From: Deltaproteobacteria bacterium
Lineage (GTDB): Bacteria; UBA10199; DSSB01
NCBI GenBank assembly: GCA_021414045.1
Contig: JAIOPF010000328.1
Span: 1-10,219, forward strand
Length of the DNA stretch: 10,219 nucleotides
Direction: 5' to 3'
In this document: in pieces, positions 1-4,897 of the stretch
Layout: each line of letters begins with the position of its first letter
Numbering within the stretch: position 1 is the stretch's first letter
Translations under genes and position numbers: made by a program
Notes under the pieces: model-generated
What the model was told of the DNA's origin: nothing
Seen by the model: the letters and a program-made list of their open reading frames with translations, nothing else
The model's database searches: none

Positions 1-783
1 ATTGTTGAGGCAAAAACTATTTTCGTCGAGTCGGACGTACTCGTCTTTATCCTCGAGCTGTTCCTCGTCCAAGCGCATATAGATCTTTTCGGTATTCTGG
101 TAAAGAAAGTGCACCTTCTTCGGGACGTCAGCCTTGCCGAGGGCTTTGTGCACCTGGCGCGGGAGATTCTCTGGGGCGATGTGGAGGTCGCCCACGAAGA
201 CGATCTTCTTGTCCTCCGGATGCAGCGCGTGAACCTCGGCCAAGGTCTTGGCCATGGCCTCGTCGCGCTTCTTAAGTCCCGCGCCAAAAGGCGCCGCCTC
301 GATGCCATAAACCCCTAGCTGGTAATATTTGGCGAAATCGAAGATGGGCTCGAAATTTTCCCACAGGTCGAAATAAAAATGCTTCCTCAAGTTGATCAGC
401 TTGAGAAAGCGAGTCAGCGAGATTTTACCCGCAAGATAGCGGTCGGCATGGGGTTGATGGCGCTTTTGCAAAAATTCGAGACAAAGGACGAAGCGGTCCG
501 TCTGTCCGATCAGCATCTTCAACAAGCGAAGCAAGGCACGTTGGGACTGGCGGTTGGTATGGTAGTCACCTAGGTAGATCCAATCAGCCTTGACGAGGGC
601 CTGCTTGAGGTCGTCGATTCCGGCGATGGACCGGAAGTTTTTGACGTGCCTCAAGTAATCCTGTTCATACTTCGCGAAGCCCTGCTCGCTGACCAGGATG
701 GACTCTTCGATGATCTTCTGATTTTTGCGAAAAATCTGCTTTTGGATCTTGATCAATTCTTCGCGTGGAGACAAACTCGCCAT
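1..783 (-). CDS. ChaN-like haem-binding-fold protein, 3' end missing
   Basis: The first 261 residues are in the window and the frame is still open at base 1, so the C-terminus is outside. The start is the ATG at 783-781; an in-frame TAA lies 15 bp upstream, so no earlier ATG is possible. Motifs match the ChaN/DUF399 family: a first strand with LGDYHTN (His75) followed by a Q-rich helix, a CLEF strand at 101-104, an RDEAMA segment at 173-178, and a second histidine strand VGDLHIAP (His201). E. coli-type ChaN proteins are haem-binding lipoproteins thought to act in iron acquisition, and the wider fold includes TIKI and EreA-like enzymes. This copy has no signal peptide or lipobox: it begins with a charged helical stretch of about 65 residues, so it is probably cytoplasmic. 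Ligand or activity is unknown. No strong Shine-Dalgarno is seen. It is divergent from the glycosyltransferase at 834, with 50 bp between them. Confidence 0.8.
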   Translation of the reverse strand, partial: MASLSPREELIKIQKQIFRKNQKIIEESILVSEQGFAKYEQDYLRHVKNFRSIAGIDDLKQALVKADWIYLGDYHTNRQSQRALLRLLKMLIGQTDRFVLCLEFLQKRHQPHADRYLAGKISLTRFLKLINLRKHFYFDLWENFEPIFDFAKYYQLGVYGIEAAPFGAGLKKRDEAMAKTLAEVHALHPEDKKIVFVGDLHIAPENLPRQVHKALGKADVPKKVHFLYQNTEKIYMRLDEEQLEDKDEYVRLDENSFCLNN

Positions 784-784
784 G

Positions 785-805
785 GCGCTTTCAGGTTAAA
801 GGCGC
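785..805. promoter_or_regulatory. possible small hairpin just upstream of the ChaN-like start
   Basis: GCGCTTT at 785-791 can pair with AAAGGCGC at 798-805 with one bulged G and a six-base loop. In the minus-strand transcript it would lie directly before the ATG at 783, over the place where a ribosome binding site would sit. It also lies in the only 50 bp separating two divergent genes, which must hold both promoters. It may be chance; no function is shown. Confidence 0.2.
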
Positions 806-833
806 TTGGTAAAAAAGTAAAGAATTCCGACAC

Positions 834-1598
834 ATGCCATTTAAATCCCCCATGGTCGTGATACCGACCTACAACGAGGCCGAAAACCTGGCGCCGCTTT
901 GCGAGTCCGTCCTGGCGTTTTCGGAGGGTTTTTCCATCTTGGTCGTGGACGACGCTTCTCCGGACGGCACCGGCCCTATCGCCGACCGACTGGCCCAAAA
1001 GTACCCGGGCCGCTTGCGAGTGCTCCACCGACCGATGAAACAGGGCTTGGGACCCGCCTACCGGGCGGTCTTCGCCGAAGCGCTTTCAGGCCCATCCGAA
1101 GCCATCCTGCAAATGGACGCGGATTTTTCCCACCCGATCTCGCTGCTACCGGTCTTGCTAGCTTCCCTCGAAAACCATGATTTCGCCCTCGCCTCCCGCT
1201 ACATCGATGGAGGCGTAGTCAAAGACTGGGCTTGGTCACGGCGTTGGCTCAGCCGAGGGGCGAACTTCTTCGCGAGAAACACGCTGGGACTTAGCGTTCG
1301 CGACCTAACCGGCGGATTCAAGGCGTATCGCCGTGAAGTCGTCGAATACCTGCAACAAACACCGGCGGACTCCAAAGGCTACTTTTTCCAAATCGAAACC
1401 AGCGCGCGAGCCCTCGCCGCGGGCTTTAAGGCCGTCGAGGTTCCATTCATTTTTCAGGAAAGGATGCGCGGAATTTCGAAAATATCGGGAAATCTCATCG
1501 GAGAGGCCTTTTGGAAAACCCTAAGGCTGCGAAAGATTCTGTCTCAAGCACCACAAAGGCCCGTCAACGACTGCGACCGAGGCCTAGATAGGGCTTGA
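834..1598 (+). CDS. GT2 glycosyltransferase, polyprenol-phosphate mannose/glucose synthase type
   Basis: A 254-residue GT-A fold enzyme of family GT2, closest in layout to DPM1-type dolichyl/polyprenyl-phosphate mannosyltransferases, which move a sugar from a nucleotide donor to a polyprenyl phosphate on the cytoplasmic face of the membrane. Visible motifs are VVIPTYNEAEN (8-18), VVDDASPDGTG (37-47, donor-binding aspartates), QMDADFSHP (93-101, metal-binding DAD), an LTGGFKAYRR segment in the acceptor region, and RMRGISKISGN near the end, the R-x-x-G-x-SK motif of this subfamily. There is no C-terminal membrane domain, so it resembles the single-domain peripheral type. ATG at 834 is used, but Met7 (852), directly before the first strand, is an alternative; neither has a clear Shine-Dalgarno. 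Its last 35 bp overlap the convergent Wzi-like gene. Sugar and lipid specificity cannot be read from the sequence. Confidence 0.88.
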   Translation: MPFKSPMVVIPTYNEAENLAPLCESVLAFSEGFSILVVDDASPDGTGPIADRLAQKYPGRLRVLHRPMKQGLGPAYRAVFAEALSGPSEAILQMDADFSHPISLLPVLLASLENHDFALASRYIDGGVVKDWAWSRRWLSRGANFFARNTLGLSVRDLTGGFKAYRREVVEYLQQTPADSKGYFFQIETSARALAAGFKAVEVPFIFQERMRGISKISGNLIGEAFWKTLRLRKILSQAPQRPVNDCDRGLDRA

Positions 1599-3225
1599 AA
1601 TAAAACGTCAGACCCGCCTCGCCCAACCATTGGAAGGCGTCGTCGCTCTTCCTGAAGTTGAAATTGTGCACGCCCTCGAAACCAACGCCGAGCCTAGCCA
1701 CCAAATGAGAGTTGAATTGATGGCGCACTGCGGCCGTCGTGCGGACCCGAGTTTCCGTGGGCCGGTCGACCGTCGTGCTCGAGCCTTCCACTTGATCCGA
1801 GCTGTAATTGACCAAATAAAGGTCCCCACTGCGTCGAGCGAAGCGCAGCCCGAAGGACAGCAGCGTATCGAAGCTGAGGTCGTATTTCATTTCGGCCGAG
1901 AGGCCCCAGGCATCGGGACCCAACGGATCACCGATTAGGAGACCGTTCTCGGTCATGCCGTCGGTAAAAACCTCGTGTCGGCTATAGCGCGGCGTCAGAC
2001 GACGATATTCGACTCGAAGATCCAGGGTCCCGCTATCGTTCAAACGGGGCACGTAAATCCCGCCCAAGATCGACAGATCCTCGGTGAATAGGACAGAAGG
2101 ATCGAAATCCAGGTCCTCGAAATGCAATTGCGTATAAACCTGCATCCCGCGCAGCTGGGGAATGCCGCCGATGACCTCGAAATCGAAATTGCGATCCGAG
2201 GCCTTCTTCGCGTCATCGCCCCCGACTCCAAAAAACTCTCCAATGCCTCTCCCCAGGCTTAAATGGGGCGCCCCGTCCCCTCCGACCAAAAATTGCTGTC
2301 CAAAACCGATTTCGAGATAGCGGCTGCCGCGATTGGAGTTTTTATAGGAGACCAGCCAAGAGTCGCTGAAATGCTGCTCGGGACCGAGGTTCGCGACGAC
2401 GAGACTCCATTCGTTGATTCCCAATTTCTTGAAAAAAAAGGGATAACGAAAGGGCATGACCGAGGAAAGCTTGATGAAATCGGAGGGCCGCGCGTTGTTG
2501 GAAAAGGCGATGCCGCCAAGCTCTGAAGGCCCCCAATTGATCGAATCGCGGCCGATCTCGATGTCGAGCTTATTCCAGGTGAAGCGACCGTTCAGTCTCT
2601 GGGCGAAGACCTTGTTCTCGGCGGGCGCGTTTCCTTCCACTCCCTGGACTTGAAAGCGCGGTTCGGCTTGGATGGAAAAATACTTGCCCAACCTCAGCCA
2701 ATGAGTGGTCTCGAAGGAGAGATTGAGACCGTCTTGATAGTGCCGCCCACCGCGGTTTTCCACCAAGGAACGCGTCGTCGCGGCGATGCCGCCGAAACCA
2801 TTATTGATCGGAAAGGTCGCCGGGTTTTGATGAAGCAAGGCGAATTCCATCCTGCCTTGGTCGATGAGCTGCCCCTGCACAGTGGGCACGACGCCTTCGA
2901 TGGCGCCGTTTTGGATCAATTCATCGCGGTAATCCGATTTCAATGCGGCGAGAATTTTCCCGAGATAATCCTTCGCGGATTCGGAGGCCTTGGATTCGAA
3001 TTGGGGATAATTTTTCATCGCCTCGGCGATCTGTCGGGCGATTTCGGCGCGGACGTAGGGGCGCTGACCCAATAAACGGTCTTCGATCAATCCATGGGCG
3101 GCCAATTTGTCCAATTGCCGGTAGACGGGTTCTTCAATCGGAACTGTGACGGACGAATAACCCCAGGCGCCTCCCGCCGCGCCAAGGAGCGACAATAAGC
3201 ACAGAATGCGAAACAGAATTTTCAT
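1564..3225 (-). CDS. Wzi-like outer-membrane beta-barrel (capsule assembly Wzi family)
   Basis: A 553-residue exported protein. Residues 1-22 form a signal peptide: Lys2 and Arg6, a leucine-rich core, and a likely cut after Ala-Trp-Gly. The mature N-terminus carries a short helical region (VPIEEPVYRQLDKLAAHGL, about 28-46, and a YVRAEIARQI helix) typical of bacterial Wzi-like proteins. The rest alternates aromatic and polar residues as expected for a barrel, including the conserved stretch around INWGPSELGG followed by FSNNARPSDFIKLS, and repeated D-x-x-V-E-Y-type strands toward the C-terminus. E. coli Wzi is an outer-membrane lectin that helps attach capsule to the surface; many relatives outside Enterobacteria are found in other polysaccharide settings, so the exact role here is open. 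It is encoded opposite to both neighbours, is divergent from the flippase-like gene, and has no obvious Shine-Dalgarno before its ATG. Confidence 0.82.
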   Translation of the reverse strand: MKILFRILCLLSLLGAAGGAWGYSSVTVPIEEPVYRQLDKLAAHGLIEDRLLGQRPYVRAEIARQIAEAMKNYPQFESKASESAKDYLGKILAALKSDYRDELIQNGAIEGVVPTVQGQLIDQGRMEFALLHQNPATFPINNGFGGIAATTRSLVENRGGRHYQDGLNLSFETTHWLRLGKYFSIQAEPRFQVQGVEGNAPAENKVFAQRLNGRFTWNKLDIEIGRDSINWGPSELGGIAFSNNARPSDFIKLSSVMPFRYPFFFKKLGINEWSLVVANLGPEQHFSDSWLVSYKNSNRGSRYLEIGFGQQFLVGGDGAPHLSLGRGIGEFFGVGGDDAKKASDRNFDFEVIGGIPQLRGMQVYTQLHFEDLDFDPSVLFTEDLSILGGIYVPRLNDSGTLDLRVEYRRLTPRYSRHEVFTDGMTENGLLIGDPLGPDAWGLSAEMKYDLSFDTLLSFGLRFARRSGDLYLVNYSSDQVEGSSTTVDRPTETRVRTTAAVRHQFNSHLVARLGVGFEGVHNFNFRKSDDAFQWLGEAGLTFYFKPYLGLGRSR

Positions 3226-3307
3226 GTGCCGGCAAAGTACGAGGAGCCTCGGAGAAGATCAATAAAATCTTGCTAATCGCAACGCTTTCCTCCAAAAAAA
3301 GCCCTCC

Positions 3308-4300
3308 ATGAGCCCGCAACGCAAAAGGCAGATTTTCAACGCTTTAGGAATCGTCCTCTCCGGCGTCTTTCTGTACTTTTGCTTCCGATCGATGGACGCC
3401 GAAGCCTTGAAAAAGGCCTTTTTACTTCCCAGGCCTTGGTACCTGCTGGGGGTCTTGGTCCTGAATTTCGCCTTAATGGCCGTTCGAACCCTCCTTTGGT
3501 CCGAGCTGCTGCAGCCTCTGGCCCCCATCCCCTTCGGCACCCTCTTCGACGTCTTGCACATCGGATCCATGGCGAATAATTTGTTGCCGCTCAAGGCCGG
3601 CGAGTTTTTTCGAAGCTCCTTCATCGCCAAGAAATTCAAGCTAAGCTATACCCAAGTGCTGACCACCGTGGGCTTGGAGCGATACTTTCCCGGCTTTTCC
3701 TTGATCCTCCTACTCCTCCTGGTCGCCAATTTCCTGCAGGTTCCGACTTGGCTCAAAACCGGGGCTTACTCGCTGGGCGCGATATTGGTCGGAGTCCAGG
3801 TCCTGTTGATCCTGCTCTGGAAGCGAAAGCCGGACTTGGCCAAGTGGGAAAAACGCCATCGGGCGATCTATCGCATCGTCGAGTTTTTCTATCACATCGG
3901 CGAGGCATCCCAACCGCTACGATCCTTCGGCTCTTTTTCTTGGTTGTTCTTCATCGGCTTGGTTTCGTGGATCGTCCAAATCGGGATGCTCTTGTGCATC
4001 GAGGCGGCCTTTCAAGTGAAGGTGGGCGTGATGCCGACGGCCTTCGTCCTGGTGGCGATCAATTTCGCCACGGCCATCCCCAGTGCGCCCTCCAATCTCG
4101 GCACCTTCGAATTCGCCGCCGTCCTCGCCTATACTTGGCTGGGACTGGACAAGGCGACGGCCTTGGGAATCGGGTTTTATTTTCATTTCTTGCAGGCGAT
4201 TCCCATCACGTTGGTTGGATTGTTTTTTTATTTTCGGTGGGGAGTTCGATTAAAAGATTTAGAATCCGAGGAATTGGAAACGGCAAAGGCTTTGCAGTGA
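3308..4300 (+). CDS. LPG-synthase-TM / flippase-like integral membrane protein (UPF0104 type)
   Basis: A 330-residue polytopic inner-membrane protein with roughly eight hydrophobic segments, starting at about residues 9-26 and ending in a segment near 290-312. Two family hallmarks are present: NNLLPLKAGEFFR at 90-102, matching the N-x-L-P-x-R/K-x-G-E-x-x-R signature, and PSAPSNLGTFEF at 258-269. The family (PF03706) includes the membrane half of MprF, which flips lysyl-phosphatidylglycerol, and AglD-like proteins often found near lipid-linked sugar synthases. There is no synthase domain, so this is the stand-alone form; a role in moving or modifying lipid-linked intermediates is inference. 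The DPM1-type glycosyltransferase one gene away fits that idea. The start is the first ATG; the upstream bases give no good Shine-Dalgarno. The coiled-coil gene follows 45 bp downstream on the same strand and may be cotranscribed. Confidence 0.85.
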   Translation: MSPQRKRQIFNALGIVLSGVFLYFCFRSMDAEALKKAFLLPRPWYLLGVLVLNFALMAVRTLLWSELLQPLAPIPFGTLFDVLHIGSMANNLLPLKAGEFFRSSFIAKKFKLSYTQVLTTVGLERYFPGFSLILLLLLVANFLQVPTWLKTGAYSLGAILVGVQVLLILLWKRKPDLAKWEKRHRAIYRIVEFFYHIGEASQPLRSFGSFSWLFFIGLVSWIVQIGMLLCIEAAFQVKVGVMPTAFVLVAINFATAIPSAPSNLGTFEFAAVLAYTWLGLDKATALGIGFYFHFLQAIPITLVGLFFYFRWGVRLKDLESEELETAKALQ

Positions 4301-4333
4301 AACTGGGGGATTGATTAATTCGCAAACCTTCAG

Positions 4334-4339
4334 TAGGAG
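4334..4339 (+). promoter_or_regulatory. ribosome binding site of the coiled-coil gene
   Basis: TAGGAG lies six bases before the ATG at 4346, a standard Shine-Dalgarno spacing. It supports this start and contrasts with the upstream plus-strand genes, which lack a clear site. The 45-bp gap that contains it (4301-4345) shows no terminator. Confidence 0.7.
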
Positions 4340-4345
4340 TTTTTC

Positions 4346-4897
4346 ATGGACGCCGCGGACCTGCAACAAATCCAAAAATTATTTGAGAACAACAATCAGT
4401 TGATCTTCGCGAAGTTTGACCTAATCGATGCTCGATTTGACAGGGTTGATGAGCAGATAAACGATAGATTCGAGCAGATAGACGATAGATTCGAGCAGAT
4501 AAACGCTAGATTCGAGCAGATAAACGCCAAATTTGAGCAGATCGATCAACGGTTTGAACAAATCGACGCAAGATTTGAACAAATCGATCGCCGCTTCAGA
4601 CAGATTGACGAACGCTTCGAGCAAATTGACCGGCGATTCGAATACATCGAGGAACGATTCGAACAGATCGAAATTCGGCTGGATAGGCTCGAAAATCGAA
4701 TGGACCAGTTCGAAATCAAGTTCGAAAAATACACTCAACTTGCCGAGGGTCGTTTTACCAACCTGTTAAATATCTGCACCTCCCTGAGAACCGAGGGAGT
4801 CAGCTTGCAAAAAATCCACGACGGCCAAGACCTTGAGTCAAGGGTCTCCGCCCTGGAGTCCACCGTGAAAGAAATCGGTCGTCGGTTGGATTCTTAG
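4346..4897 (+). CDS. small heptad-repeat coiled-coil protein of unknown function
   Basis: A 183-residue hydrophilic protein with no signal peptide or membrane segment. Residues 24 to about 128 are one long predicted coiled coil with consensus R-F-E-Q-I-D-x: Phe recurs every seven residues at 42, 49, 56, 63, 70, 77, 84, 91, 98 and 105, with Ile three residues after each one (45, 52 and so on to 108), giving a Phe-at-a, Ile-at-d core. The run continues as Leu112, Met119 and Phe126. A four-residue insertion (Q37-D40) makes one eleven-residue step and shifts the register. After a break with a less regular segment (about 130-165), a second short coil, LESRVSALESTVKEIGRRL, ends the protein. Relatives with this kind of repeat are usually annotated only as hypothetical. 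It could be a scaffold or oligomerisation module; I assign no function. The stop overlaps that of the convergent SNF2 gene by 4 bp. Confidence 0.8.
   Translation: MDAADLQQIQKLFENNNQLIFAKFDLIDARFDRVDEQINDRFEQIDDRFEQINARFEQINAKFEQIDQRFEQIDARFEQIDRRFRQIDERFEQIDRRFEYIEERFEQIEIRLDRLENRMDQFEIKFEKYTQLAEGRFTNLLNICTSLRTEGVSLQKIHDGQDLESRVSALESTVKEIGRRLDS
4451..4528 (+). repeat. 21-bp tandem repeats encoding the coiled-coil heptads
   Basis: Three consecutive 21-bp units begin at 4466, 4487 and 4508, each opening with AGATTCGAGCAGATA and differing by only one or two bases between neighbours. A partial copy (GAGCAGATAAACGAT, 4451-4465) precedes them. From 4529 the seven-residue period continues to about 4738, but synonymous and coding changes accumulate, so DNA identity decays in the 3' direction. 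This pattern fits unit duplication at the 5' end of the array inside the gene. Confidence 0.85.

Noticed and set aside
2650..3075. 141-codon plus-strand frame opposite the Wzi-like gene
   Set aside because: It is antisense to the conserved N-terminal part of the Wzi-like protein and has no recognisable domain or initiation signal.
3256..3272. AAGAT/ATCTT inverted repeat between the divergent Wzi-like and flippase-like genes
   Set aside because: The stem is only five AT-rich pairs around a seven-base loop, well within chance, and it has no terminator U-tract or operator-like length.
3748..4314. 188-codon plus-strand frame overlapping the flippase-like gene
   Set aside because: It is Arg- and Gly-rich, with no membrane or domain pattern, and is a shifted frame of the real gene.
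4451..4528. Direct repeats as a CRISPR or regulatory iteron array
   Set aside because: The units are contiguous, 21 bp long, lack spacers, lie within a coding frame and encode a heptad each.
4421..4738. Open frames on the minus strand opposite the heptad repeats, with Leu- and Ser-rich periodic translations
   Set aside because: Their periodicity simply mirrors the 21-bp repeats of the plus-strand gene, which has a good ribosome binding site and a sensible coiled coil.
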